In this document: piece after piece, positions 37,968-49,262 of the stretch
How the letters are laid out: every line of letters begins with the position of its first letter
How positions within the stretch are numbered: the first letter of the stretch is position 1
Assembly: GCF_029852145.1 (NCBI RefSeq)
Contig: NC_079975.1
Location: forward strand, 19,411,364 to 19,475,363
Reading direction: 5' to 3'
DNA: 64,000 bases
Source of the DNA: Microplitis mediator
Taxonomy: Eukaryota > Arthropoda > Insecta > Hymenoptera > Braconidae
Program-made: the position numbers and the translations under genes
Notes under the pieces: generated by a model
Database searches by the model: none
What the model was told of the DNA's origin: nothing
What the model saw: the letters and a program-made list of their open reading frames with translations, nothing else

Positions 37968-40190
37968 TATATATGTGTACATATAAATCTACATATAAAA
38001 TAAAATATGTTAGAATGAATGAAAAGAGAATGATGAGTTTAACGCGTAAAAGCCACGGCGTGTCAGTGACACGTGTCACCTCTCGGCGAGTAACCACACG
38101 CGGCTGTAATACACGTCAATAAAGTCCTGTACTGGCTGTCCAAAGTTGCTCGGTTAATCGAGCGACTTTGGTATGCTCTGTACACCAACAATAGTTAGTA
38201 ATTAAAAGTTTTTAGCCTATTTTATTAGGCCCTTATTTTGTTAATATTATTATTATAACACGCTACTTCATAATTTTACGGTGAAAATTATTAAAAAATT
38301 TTAGGTATAGATGGTGCGATTCAATAGACAAAAAAATAAAATAATTCCTTTCAAGAGTAGACATTTTTCTACTTAGAAATGATTTTATTGGGAAATTTGC
38401 AACGAAGTAATTTCTTGATACGCGAAATACTTTTTTGACCGAAGATAACAATTTTTTCTTTTATTGCACAACTTAATTACGAAGCGATGAGAAGTGTTCT
38501 GCTAACGCTTACTCGGTCCCAGCTGATTCATTCACGTAAAAATCATATTTATACTTATTCAGATATGCTCAACTAGAACAAAATTCGTAGCATTAGAAAG
38601 ATAATTTATCAATTAACGAATACAATTAAGTCGTCTTTTTTAAAAATAATGATTGAAAAAAAAACATGTGAATGTCCGTCAGTATGTACGTATGTACGTA
38701 TATTGGTGAACACAATGACTTACAAAATACACAACCGATTGATCTATTTTATTTCTTATTACACTTGAATTCTTAATTAACAGAACCCTTTTAAAAATCG
38801 CCATCCAAATCTTTTTGGTTTAATTATATAATTAATAAAAACTCAAAACTGGAAATTTATGAAAAAATTTAGCTACCACTTTTTTGGCATTATTATCATT
38901 ATTATTTTAATACTTTCTTACACATAGGAGCACCATCTATTGATCAGTTTTTAAATGAGCAAGTGAGTTGTGCACGTTTGGATTTTCTAACTTTTTATTA
39001 ATTTAAGGTTGTTTTTTTAATAACGTAGGTCATTAGCGACAACGAAAATTGACAATTAAACGAATTTAGGTTTTTTTTGTAGAAATGAAATTATTTTGAT
39101 CCAAGTGTTTCTGTCACTTAGCATTGATCTCAAGTCTAACAGTAATCCATATTTGTTTCTATCAGCTTGTTAAAGTTTGCAGTCAATCAGTAGACAATGT
39201 ACAGAAGACAAATTATTTAAGCGGGTAGAACACTAGTTCAATCAAGAAATTAAAAAAAAATTTGAATTATGCACTTTTTTCATATAATAATTCATTCCTT
39301 AAGAATAAATAATTTACTCCCTAATTAAATCAGTGATATATTTGGGACTGATTCGCAGCGAAGATTAACTAATTTGTAGTACTTTTCATTGATTCATTTT
39401 AAGGAAGTATTGACTCAAGAAAGTTATTTTTTTTCAATATGGTTTTTTATCTTAATGTATTTCATGAAAATCAACTACTGATTCAAGTGATTTCATATAA
39501 ACTAAAAATAAATGTACTCTAAAATATAATAAGTAGTTTTGATATATACCACGTAAAATATTCCTAATTCATCAACAAAATCTATTGCTACATTCTGATA
39601 TTTACAATAAAAACTACGTTCAATGAAAAATTTATCAACTTATATTCAAAAATATCCTAACCTAGAACTTTGTTCCGCACAGCACAGTCATTTCATAAAA
39701 TATGTTTCGAGTGTGTTCGTTGATATTCGGCTCTTTTCGTTTATTCCAGCACTAATAGGTTAGAATTAAGCAATCGAGTAATGTATTAAGCGTAACCAAG
39801 CATCTCTTTATATTGTCTTTTAATAGAACTTTCTAAAATATCTATCCTTTTAATTTTAATTTTTACGAATATTTTTTTTCTAAATAATTTGATTCTTATA
39901 ATCAATCTATCATGCAGTTGATAAAAATATTTAAAACATAGTTTATTATACAATTTAGAGTAGTGGTAAATATAGGAACCGAATATAATTTTTTTATTTA
40001 TTGCCAATATTTCGTCAAATCTTTTTGACTTCATTAGGTCTCAAATTTACTATTCCAAAATTTCTTGTATCAAATATTTTCGCTTATTATCGTCCCGAGT
40101 GTGAAAATACATTATCAAACAATAAATGTAATAATTGTCAATTAAAAATGTAAAATATTATTATTCTATAATCACATGCATCTAAATAAC
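36206..40190. other. Gene-free stretch with small palindromes
   Basis: No supported exon. There is a poly-A run near 36820-36838 and a TA microsatellite at 37938-37965. A perfect 14-bp palindrome GTGACACGTGTCAC, holding a CACGTG E-box, lies at 38066-38079. A short hairpin CCAAAGTTGCTCG / CGAGCGACTTTGG lies near 38138-38170. Confidence 0.45.
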
Positions 40191-40485
40191 CCGAGTCGAA
40201 ATATTAGACGTAAATTGAACGTTCTTAACGTTTTGAACGTAAATTGAACGTTTTGAACGTAGATTGGAGTATCATAAATTGAAAACATATTTATCATAAT
40301 ACTAAAACCTGTTTATACTTACAATAAGAAAACATAAGCATACCAAAAAATTCTTTTCATCGATTTTGTACTCCTGGATTATAATCACGTCAATTCACTA
40401 AAATTTTGTCGTCCGCTTTTCTGGCTCTTAAATAAAGAATTCGTATTTTGAAAAACAATTTTTTTCAGTTCCATACTTCTATCTT

Positions 40486-40531
<46 letters not shown>

Positions 40532-40742
40532 GTTCATATATTATGATATCAAGATGATGAAAACTGTGATTACAAATATTGAAATAAATTAATTGATGTT
40601 ATCATTAAACTATAATCATAGCTCATGAAATTACCAATTTTTTATGAACCAAAATACAAAATTTACTTTCAAAACGTTAAAAACGTTCAATTTACGTTTA
40701 AAACGTTAAGAACGTTCAGCTTACATCTAATATTTCGACTCG
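40191..40742. mobile_element. 552-bp foldback element with AACGTT-rich arms
   Basis: The ends are CCGAGTCGAAATATTAGACG and the complement of a matching right end. The arms of about 75 bp repeat GAACGTTC, TTAACGTTTT and GTAAATTGAACG in inverted orientation. The centre is non-repetitive AT-rich DNA with a TA microsatellite at 40488-40529. No transposase is present. Confidence 0.65.
40488..40529. repeat. (TA)n microsatellite
   Basis: About 21 uninterrupted TA units lie inside the foldback element at 40191-40742. Confidence 0.9.
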
Positions 40743-41878
40743 GAAAACGTACACGGATATGTCAAAAACGAAAAAAATTTACTGTATATTGCTCCGTTAA
40801 AATGTATACAAAAAATTTCTCTACTATTAGTAATTTTCACTATAATTCTATAGTGTTCTTATATTTCTATCTGCATAGTAATTTTCCTATAAATTTTACA
40901 TTAAAAAAATATTGGAAAACTATCTGAGTGTATTAATCAATTAATATTTACTTACAATAAATATATTGAGATTGATAGAGTTGTTGATGTAAATAAATGG
41001 TCATTAAGGTAATTAGAGCCATTTCGTTATTACAAATATGCATTAGAAATGAATTGATAAATACAAGTTGTCAAATATCAATATTACTTGATACTGTGAT
41101 TGATTCATAATAATAATTTATTTATTACTCTATTAAATAGTTGTTCGTTTGATTTATCGCTATTGATTTGAAAAATATCTAAACTCTTACAAATATGATA
41201 ATTTTAATGACTAAAAAAGTGTTTATAATAGACAACAGGTTTTTATGGAAGTTTAAAAAGATAAAGATAATAATTTATCAAATATCTGAGATAATGGAGT
41301 ATAATAATGAAGAATCTTTCTAAAACGTTATATTGTGTACTAATTTAACAGCATACTAAGGTAGAGAGTCATCAAACCATAAAATCGTAAGTAACGTTAC
41401 TGATTACGGTCGGAAATACATTCCACATGTATATTTACACTTGACGTAGCTAAAAGAAATTTCGTATATATATATATACATATATATAAACTAGCGCCTA
41501 GCGTACATCCTCATTTAAATGAAATAAATCTTGTTACAAGTAATTTTCGTCCGACGGCGGGACCTCAAAATATTAAAGAGAAACAAGATGTAGTGAGAAA
41601 AAAAATATGAGAAGTATATAAGTAAAGGAAAAGGGAGAAACATTATAAGTTTTTTAAAAAAACTCAGTTGGCTTGTGCGCGAGACGAATGGATTTCGTTC
41701 CATCATCCACGACTTGATGTCGAAGAATCTTCTTTCTCTACATACCATCATGTATATATACGTATATGAACATTAAATATTCTTCTTTTGCTTTACGCAA
41801 CATAATCACCAATTTTCCATTTTGACACGAGTTAATATCCAATGGGACTAGTTGATCAATATATCCTATTCTAACTAA
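40743..41878. other. AT-rich gene-free stretch
   Basis: I see no gene or repeat of note apart from a short TA run near 41467. Confidence 0.5.
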
Positions 41879-41963
41879 TATTAAAATGAATCAGTGAAAA
41901 GTTCTCTCAGTCAGTGAATATTCACTGATTGGAGTATTTTTCACTGATTCATTTTAAGAGAGT
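41879..41963. mobile_element. 85-bp MITE, TTAAAATGAATCAGTGAAAA arms
   Basis: The inverted arms AAAATGAATCAGTGAAAA and TTTTCACTGATTCATTTT flank a centre with CAGTGAATATTCACTG. The right outer end is AAGAGAGTA. Solo ends of the same family occur near 13168-13191 and 39388-39410, and the 54382-54516 element has a related end. Confidence 0.6.
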
Positions 41964-43077
41964 ACAAGGTTGGGATTGCACACATACACACATTTACTCA
42001 CTATCCTATCAGATCTCAATATTATAAGTACCTGTACGATAATCGATGGCAGTTAAACGAAATAGCCCGGGGGTAATTCCACAACGACGATCGGAAATCG
42101 TGACTCGTTGCGAACAAAACGGTTTTATTTATTTATTTACATTTTTTATTATACATTATTTATTTTTTTTTATTGATCAATCGAGGGAATTTTTTCGGGT
42201 ACGTTAATCCCACTCGGGAAAAACTGCCTGGGGAGGAACGAACAATTTCGCATGGTGACCCTGCCGGGCGTGTATACACAAGCCATTATAAAACCGCTCA
42301 AAATATTTAAACGCACGTTATGTGTGTGTACGAAAGCCGGGTATATTGTGTTAGCTAGCCTCCATTCGGTTCAGTTCACCGTTCTGATCCGGTCGTACTC
42401 TATTTTTTTATATTTTATATTTTTTGTTATGTGGTTTTTTCCCTTACTCTCATTCACGGAATACGTGTACTCCACTACGTGCTCTTGGATGTATCGCCGC
42501 GAGAATGGAGCGATATAGTCTACAGAAGAGTAGAGGATGTGATGAGAAGAAGTAAAGAGCAGAACCGGGCAGGTTCACTCCACTCTCCTGAGGCATGGAG
42601 TGGGCTCAGAGTGGGCTTTTCAATCGTTTTATTTTGCTTAGCCTTGGTTCATTTTGCCGGTGTACAGTGTTGTAGTATGTCCCAGGAACCGACAGACCAA
42701 CCAACCGACCGACCCCTTCGACTTGCCTGCAGGTTCGTTGAACGCTTCGTCCTCTTTTTCTTCTTTATCGTCTTCCTCATTCTCCTTTCTTTCTTCACCT
42801 TTATCGATACTCCTTTCAATCCGTTAAGAGTTTCGTACTTATAAGTATACGTTTCTCGGACGGTCAACATTACTCTGACGATTGTTACAGTCTAACGTCA
42901 ACGAACAGGAAAGCACGTGCCCTATCTAATTTATTTTTCAACTCAACAATTTTCTTTTTTTATCGGTAAATTTAAAGTAATTTCACTGACCGAAAATTTG
43001 TTGTTTCCCTAAATAATCTTTCTGATTAGAAAAAAAATCACTCTAAGAATCAAACGCATAAGAATATAATTTTACTT
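41964..43077. other. Gene-free stretch with GC-richer region and possible plus-strand promoter
   Basis: Between about 42040 and 42740 the sequence is richer in GC. On the plus strand there is TTATAAAACC near 42285, a CCATTC initiator at 42362-42367 with GGTCGT exactly at +28 to +33, and a perfect TCAGTT initiator at 42371-42376. These fit an initiator-DPE promoter, but no exon or ORF downstream supports a gene. Confidence 0.35.
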
Positions 43078-43079
43078 AC
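43078..43079 (-). other. Consensus splice donor downstream of the minus-strand promoter
   Basis: On the minus strand CTG is followed by GTAAGTAAAA, an excellent match to the intron side of the donor consensus. It would end a first exon of 356 nt running from 43435 to 43080, on the same strand as slit. Confidence 0.5.
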
Positions 43080-43402
43080 CAGTAATATTATTTTTCAATC
43101 ACTCCAAAATAAACCAGTAATTCCAGCATGAAAATAAAATAAAAAACAATCACTTTAAACTTTCACGTAACTTAAAAATTTTTAAATATTTAATACGATA
43201 TAAAGTCCATGTCAACTTAAATTTTTTTTGTTTCTATTGATATAAATTTTTAGTCTTAACTAAAATAAAATAGTCACAAATAAAATAAAAAACACAAAAC
43301 CATGGATATCAAAAATTTTTAAATAAAAAGTTTGACGAGTTATATTATTTTCGTCTCTCGGGACAATATTAATTAAATAAATTTAACGCGTGTCTGAGAC
43401 GT

Positions 43403-43437
43403 ACAACCGTTCAGCTCGACGACTCGCGCTCAACTGG
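43403..43437 (-). promoter_or_regulatory. Initiator-MTE-DPE core promoter, candidate slit promoter
   Basis: Taking A+1 at 43435, the initiator reads CCAGTT (5 of 6 to TCAKTY). Positions +18 to +29 read CGAGCTGAACGG, matching the MTE consensus CSARCSSAACGS at 11 of 12. Positions +28 to +33 read GGTTGT, matching the DPE consensus DSWYVY at 6 of 6. All spacings are exact. An inverted CCAAT lies at about 43469-43473, and the 43390-43520 region is strongly GC-rich for this window. The next coding exon on this strand is slit, about 21.5 kb away; linking them is inference. The predicted leader contains one short upstream ORF starting at the CCATGG near 43300. Confidence 0.55.
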
Positions 43438-44424
43438 TATCCGATGGTTGGCGCGGGATCGCTGTCGACCAATAGGCGTCGAGACTGCGCGGCGCGAGAC
43501 ATTCGGCGATGCCCTACCGCACACAATCAACCCCCAGTTATATTCCTTTTGATATGATGGGGACCCCAGCTAGCCATAGAAAAGTAATGCGTTCAATGTA
43601 TAAAACTACGTCCACATAAATGTACACATATGTATATATATATGGATTTATACTATATACACATATTAACAATAAAAGTAATTTAAAATGTATAAAAGCT
43701 AAAGAACCGACTAAACAGTTTACAGACGGAGACTTGGCTTTATAATGGTAATCCAGGTGATGTCGCCACACGACGTGTCTTATTCCTGAGTATACATACA
43801 AAACAATTTAAAGAATATATTCATTAAATACTTTTTATATATGTTCTTTTTTTTTACAACTTAATCTTTATCTTACTCATTTTTTCTTTGGCTTCCGGCC
43901 ATTCGAATTTCCGTTTTAGACTTCCGTCTTTTGGGCTCCCAAGAACCCTTAGAAGAGATTGATAAAACGCCATTTGAATGAAGGACCATCCGGTGTTTTC
44001 AAGTGACCTTTTAATAAAATATTTTTTTTATCATTATCACCTTTTTAATTAAGGAAACACTAAAACATTCACTGTTTAAAATATTCCTCAAAATTTTATT
44101 GGAATTAGTTGAAGTTATTAACAAGTGCAAATCAACTAAAAATGAAAAATATAAATAAATTATGACTAATTCGGCTTATTGCTCGGAGTACGTTTATATC
44201 GGTGTATTTAACTGATTTAGAGCAGAAAAACAAAGACGAGAATGTAGTGTAAATAAATTTGCTCAAACCAACAAGCTGAACTTGCCATAAGCATCAGATT
44301 GTTTAGATCAATAAACAATAGTTGATTTTTATTTCATTTCCTGACATTTCGTTGGTTATTCCAACTTCCTCATGCATTTATGAATCAAAATGAATGTAAA
44401 TAAATACATGCCGGAGTCAAAATT
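43436..44424. other. Gene-free stretch upstream of the candidate promoter
   Basis: The first 90 bp are GC-rich and probably belong to the promoter. Beyond about 43530 the DNA is AT-rich with no feature I can support. Confidence 0.45.
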
Positions 44425-44578
44425 AAAAAGGTGATTTGAGCCTCTAAATCCTACACGAGAGTAAGGAGGTTCAAATCATCTTTTTAGAATATGAAAATCC
44501 ATACTTCAAAAAGGTGATTTGAACCTAAACATGGTAACTTTGTCCACTTTTACCAAGTTTAGGTTCAAATCATTTTTT
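44425..44578. repeat. Two adjacent hairpins sharing AAAAAGGTGATTTGA arms
   Basis: The hairpins at 44425-44485 and 44508-44578 each start with AAAAAGGTGATTTGA and end with TTCAAATCAT followed by T-runs. Their loops differ. They look like two tiny MITEs of one family inserted side by side, or a tandem duplication of one. Confidence 0.55.
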
Positions 44579-44912
44579 TAAAAAGGTAAAATAGGCCTCC
44601 AGAGCCTGAATTTATAGATCGAGAAAGACTCTCATCGGATCGCGTACAACTAGTAAAGAAACAGCAGGGAAAAGGGGGCCACTAATCAGAAATGTCCGCC
44701 ATGATAAAAGAAAATTTGAAATTTAAAAATTCCACAAATATTTTTTTAGTAATAAATGTTTTGCTGTAAGATTAAAAATAATAAAATATAAAATATTAAT
44801 AATAATAGCTAAAGTTATACGAGTAGGCGTTCGAATAGAAATGTACTAAGTCCTTCGAATCTCGAATTGATTAATGAGAACCTTTGACTTATTAGTATAT
44901 TGCGTTACTAAT

Positions 44913-44950
44913 GCCAAAAGGGCGTATTTCAAAATATACGCCCTTTTGGC
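44913..44950. repeat. Perfect 15-bp stem hairpin
   Basis: GCCAAAAGGGCGTAT pairs perfectly with ATACGCCCTTTTGGC across an 8-nt loop. A partial third arm, CCAAAAGAGCGTA, follows at 44960-44972. It may be part of a small transposon; no terminator role is expected in this context. Confidence 0.6.
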
Positions 44951-45009
44951 TCTGCAGAACCAAAAGAGCGTAGAAAAAAAATTGTTTGTCCCTTATAGGA
45001 GAAAACAAT

Positions 45010-45190
45010 AGGCTCAAGCTTGGCCGAGGCTTGGCACAAGACTTATTAACTCTGGGGGAAGCTTGGAATCCAAGCTTGGCCCAAGTCTATCTAAGCATCG
45101 AAATGATAACACCGAGCCAAGCTTGAGTGACAGTATTGTGCCAAGACTGCATCTTAGCATTGGCCCAATATCGAGAGCCAGAAATGTGCC
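45010..45190. repeat. CAAGCTTGG-word repeat
   Basis: Variants of CCAAGCTTGGCCCAAG recur in both orientations. The same CCCAAGACT words appear in the minisatellite at 45452-45862, so the two stretches probably belong to one repeat family split by the segment holding the tRNA-like sequence. Confidence 0.45.
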
Positions 45191-45337
45191 AAGACTGTTG
45201 CTAAATAAGCACCTATACTTATTGAGCATAAATAAAAAAAATATTAGTAGACATGGGTGTATTATAACATATATGTGGAAATAAATTTGTATAATAGAGA
45301 AATCGGGTAGGTTGATGAAACTGATTTTTTTTTTGCA

Positions 45338-45410
45338 TTTGCTGGGTCTCGAACCTGGTCCTTCATGGCTGCTAGGCAAGCGTCTTATCCACTAGGCTGT
45401 TACGCTATCC
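45338..45410 (-). pseudogene. tRNA-Ala(AGC)-like sequence, SINE head or tRNA pseudogene
   Basis: Read on the minus strand, CAGCCTAGTGG resembles an A box and GGTTCGAGACC matches the B box at 10 of 11, with normal tRNA spacing. The anticodon-loop region CCTAGCA resembles tRNA-Ala with anticodon AGC. The anticodon and T stems contain mismatches, and the acceptor stem does not close. An A-run follows the 3' side, which suggests retroposition. I do not think it is a working tRNA gene. Confidence 0.5.
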
Positions 45411-45451
45411 ATAGAAGCCAGAGGTTTTTAGGTACCATTTTTTATTTAGAC

Positions 45452-45862
45452 TGGTAAACCAGGGCTTGTTACTTGAGTATTGGCTGAATCTTGGCCCAAG
45501 ACTGGCAAGCCAAAGCTTGTCACTAGAGTAATGGCTGAACTTTGTCCCAAGACTGGCAAACCAATGTTTATTACTTGAGTAATGGCTGAACCTTGCCCCA
45601 AGACTGACAAACCAAGGCTTGTTACTTGAGTAGTGGCTGAACCTTGTCCCAAGACTAGCAAACTAAGGTCTGTGAATAGAGTATTGGCCGAATCTTGCCC
45701 CAAGACTGACAAACCAAGGCTTGTTACTTGAGTAGTGGCTGAACCTTGTCCCAAGACTAGCAAACTAAGGTCTGTGAATAGAGTATTGGCCGAATCTTGC
45801 CCCAAGACTGACAAACCAAGGCTTGTTACTTGAGTAGTGGCTGAATTTTGGCCCAAGACGGG
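45452..45862. repeat. 51-bp minisatellite with 102-bp higher-order period
   Basis: About eight units of 51 bp are present. From about 45609 two unit types alternate: one with GGCTTGTTACTTGAGTAGTG, the other with GGTCTGTGAATAGAGTATTG. Because 51 is a multiple of three, the minus strand stays open as 17-residue repeats (VLGQ...); I treat that as a by-product. Confidence 0.8.
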
Positions 45863-46132
45863 TGAACCGAGGCTCGTCGTTTTAATGTACATTAAAATAG
45901 TTATATATGAAAAGCGACACGCGTGCGCTTGTGCGCGAAATAAGTACACTAGTACTGTGATGAGGCGCATGAAATGTATGGGATGCAAACTATTCGTAAC
46001 GTAATTGGCTGAAAGCAGTATTGAAATATAAATATAATTGACATAAAAATATACCGTTAAATCAGTGTGTGACATAGATACGCATGCGTCAAACATGAAC
46101 TTCACTGTAGCTCGTGAAGCGATTATTTAAAA

Positions 46133-46507
46133 CATTTTTTGTGACAGACACTTGAAATGTACGACATTTAGCGCCTTTAGTCCGCAGTTAAAATATAAGA
46201 TAAGATACAGCTGGTAAAAAAGATACCTAATCATTCCAATAGTGACGTCATCATCGGATCAAAAAATAGTTTTTGGTTACATGTACGATGGTAAACGACC
46301 AAAAAATTTCGAAGTAACTCAATGAGTTATTTGAATGAGTCGTCTTGTGACAAAATTTATCATCATATTAATTCATACACTTACCGACTTCTCTCTCATT
46401 TTCAACAAATACTCAAAACAATCTTACCAAATAAATAAATACGGGTTATAACCTGTCATCTATAGGCACTAAATGTAGTACATTTCAAATATCTGTCACA
46501 AAAACTG
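46133..46507. mobile_element. 375-bp MITE, TTTTTGTGACAGA ends
   Basis: The terminal inverted repeats are about 42 bp: TTTTTGTGACAGACACTTGA on the left matched by the complement of TATCTGTCACAAAAA on the right. Both arms continue with GAAATGTA and ACATTTAG words. The centre has TCAATGAGTTATTTGAATGA. No target duplication was found. Confidence 0.6.
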
Positions 46508-47614
46508 ATGCATCGCTTTCGGCTTGGGCACCAATTTTTACACCTCGCGTCTTAAACTCGATCGCACTCGATAGGTAAACTACTATTTTAATTCACACCT
46601 AGCTCAATATCTGGATTAACTACACAGTACATATATTATTAACTAATTACATTATATTTTCTCTTGAGGTTGGGCTCGAAATTTTTTAGTTATGTGTGAA
46701 ATCTATATCCATGTAAAATTAATAATCTTCGATAACAATTATCCTTACGCAATTCGGAAAATTTTCTAGTAGTGTTACTACTAGCTCAATGATATATATG
46801 TATATACTCTTAAATGAAAAATAAAATTCAAGTTAGTAAAAAGTTATGTGATTAAATAAATTAATTTTGTGATTAAACTAAGACTTGTATAAGGCTTTAT
46901 AGCTATTGTGTTAAGACTCGTTAATACCTTCAGTGTTTAAATAACTTTAGTTGAAAGTCTTTAATCGAGTTACTGAAAACTACGGCTGTTAGCCCTGACT
47001 CCACCCTTTTTCAGACGAGACACTTTCCTCTTTATCGGCCAATCTCACGGTTTCTTTTTATATCGTCTTCGTTTGGTTATTTATTTTTTTTTTTTTAATC
47101 AATTAAATATCTCAGGTGATCACTGATTACGCTGACAAACAAATTGTAGAGTAAATATAAGTTTTACAATTTAATAAAAATAAAGTTCAAGGTCGATTTC
47201 ATTAAAAGTATTTTCAATTTTTAATTATAGTTATTCAAACAATTTTCAAAGGTTTTTTTTTTTTATTACTAACATAATTATAATAATTGAAGTAAGTGTA
47301 CGAGAAAAAATAAAAAATAAACATATAATCGATATAATCAAAAAATAATAATTTGAACGATAATTTTATAAATTTATAATTTAAATTAGTAAAACGTACA
47401 GGACTGGCATTTTTGTATTATCTACAAATCCATTAAAAAAACTTATATATATCCGTAGATTATATATAATTATTAGATATCAGTCAAAAATAATTAATTT
47501 TACGTTATCTGCTCAACAAAATTTGTTTAACATTTTGTTCAATTAATTATAATAACGAAGAGAAATTTATGGTGATAGGTTTGTTTTGAAATATCGATTA
47601 TCAGAACTGCACCT
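46508..47614. other. AT-rich gene-free stretch
   Basis: I see nothing functional here. Confidence 0.5.
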
Positions 47615-47945
47615 ACAAAAGTTATAATAATTACTCCCATATCCATATGGGTTTTATTCCTATGCGACATCGGAATAGTTCCAATAAGACTATGGTAATA
47701 GTTCCTATGTCATCATGGCAAACGTTGCTTTATGTCATGGTGACACGATAAAAGTATATTTTGGAAACGGCTACAGTATAACAGTATGGTAAACATAACT
47801 GTAGTATTATAGTAATCGTTACCACATGATTATGGTAACCATTACCATAATATTATGGGAATATTTCACATATATTATAAGAATAGTTACTATGATGCAT
47901 AATGTTTATTCCTATACGCACCTAAAAACCGTTGCAGTGTGGATA

Positions 47946-49262
47946 CCCGGGTCAAAAAATTAGATCTGTTTTGAAATAAATGATAAATTCAAATATTTTT
48001 TCTTTAATTCAAGTTTATAAATCGTATTTATTTTATGTAAGAATTTAATCTGTTTTTGCCCGTCCTATTCCTTATCCAGGCTAATATCAGACTTATTTTT
48101 GTATGATATTTAGTCTGTTTTAAATCGCGTTTAGACTAAAAACAGACTTTTTTATTATAATTATGGGTCTGTGTTCAATTGTTTTTAAGGCCAAAAACAG
48201 ACTTTATTTTCTATAATATTTAGTCTGTGTTCAATTGTTTTTAAGGACAAATACAGGACTTTTTATAAATATAAATAATAATAATAATAATCTAGATTTA
48301 TTAATTTATTTTAATTTTCTTGGTATTTAAAACATGCTAATGCGCTTCCATAATTAGATGTCACACGGAGAAAAATGTTGGCTCGAAACCTACCAATTTT
48401 TACAACGCTGTCGACTAGACTTGAAACAGGGAGTAAAGCATCCAAAAAATTATCGTGCTCTTACAAAAAATGATTATACTGTATCAAATTACTTATTACG
48501 CGCGAGAAACTTATCGATGAGCTTCAATATCAATTACTTCCATACATTATAATAATTTTGATGCAGCATAATAATTTTTTATAAGAGCATAGTAATTTTT
48601 TGGATACTTTACTTTCTGTTTCAAGTTTGGTCGACAGCATAATAAAAACTGGTAGATTTCGAGCCAACATTTTTCTCCGTAGCACAAGAATTTTGATGTT
48701 TTCTTATGCCAAAATATTTTCAATTTTATCCAGTAAATAAGAGAAAATTCTTGACATTTCAAGAGTTATTTTATCACTTTTATTCAATGATATAAATATT
48801 CAATGAAGACAACTAAAAAATTAAGCTGTCAAATTTTCATCAACTGCCGACATTTCTAAACAAAAGATAGTAAATAAATAGTAAATAAAATATAATCAAT
48901 TCTGCAACTTAAAATTTTTTCATAAATATTGCCCATAAATAAAAATTTTATAAGTCCATGATTTAATCTAGTTTTGTCCTTGTAAATTTTCAGAACTAAA
49001 ATTTTTTAAAGTTCACGAATTAATCTAATTTAGTCTTCTCGTAACGCGTTTGTTTTTTAAAGTAGCAGGTCGAAAACAGCTTAAGATTTTCATAAAAGAT
49101 CAAAATCAGATCAAATAGTCCAATCAGACTAAAATCAGGTCAAATTGTTCAGTCCGGGTAGATCAAAAACAGATTAAAATTTTTATCGAAGTTCAATAAC
49201 AGACCAAGTCGTCCAAATACAGTCCAGTTAGACTAAAATCAGATCAAATGTTTCGACCCGGG
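47946..49262 (+). mobile_element. 1,317-bp CCCGGGTC element, copy A
   Basis: The ends are CCCGGGTCAAAAAATT and the complement of TTTCGACCCGGG, with TA outside both ends. The arms carry GTCTGTTTTTGTCC-type and AGACTAAAATCAGATCAAAT-type words in inverted orientation. A foldback element is nested at 48364-48681. There is no transposase. A closely related inverted copy is at 61613-62930. Confidence 0.75.
48364..48681. mobile_element. Foldback MITE nested in CCCGGGTC copy A
   Basis: The arms of about 130 bp are inverted copies beginning CACGGAGAAAAATGTTGGCT and containing CTACCAATTTTTAC and GTCGAC. The same insertion is present at the matching place in copy B, so it happened before the two copies separated. 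Confidence 0.7.

Noticed and set aside
42431..42844. 137-codon plus-strand ORF downstream of the possible initiator
   Set aside because: No recognisable domain, mixed low-complexity composition and no promoter at suitable spacing for its start. I keep only the weak promoter note.
45338..45410. Functional tRNA-Ala gene
   Set aside because: Stem mismatches and an unpaired acceptor stem make a working tRNA unlikely.
45446..46105. 219-codon minus-strand ORF with 17-residue VLGQ repeats
   Set aside because: The open frame comes from a 51-bp minisatellite whose length is a multiple of three. The N-terminal part is AT-rich sequence without a domain, and DNA-level repeat structure explains it fully.
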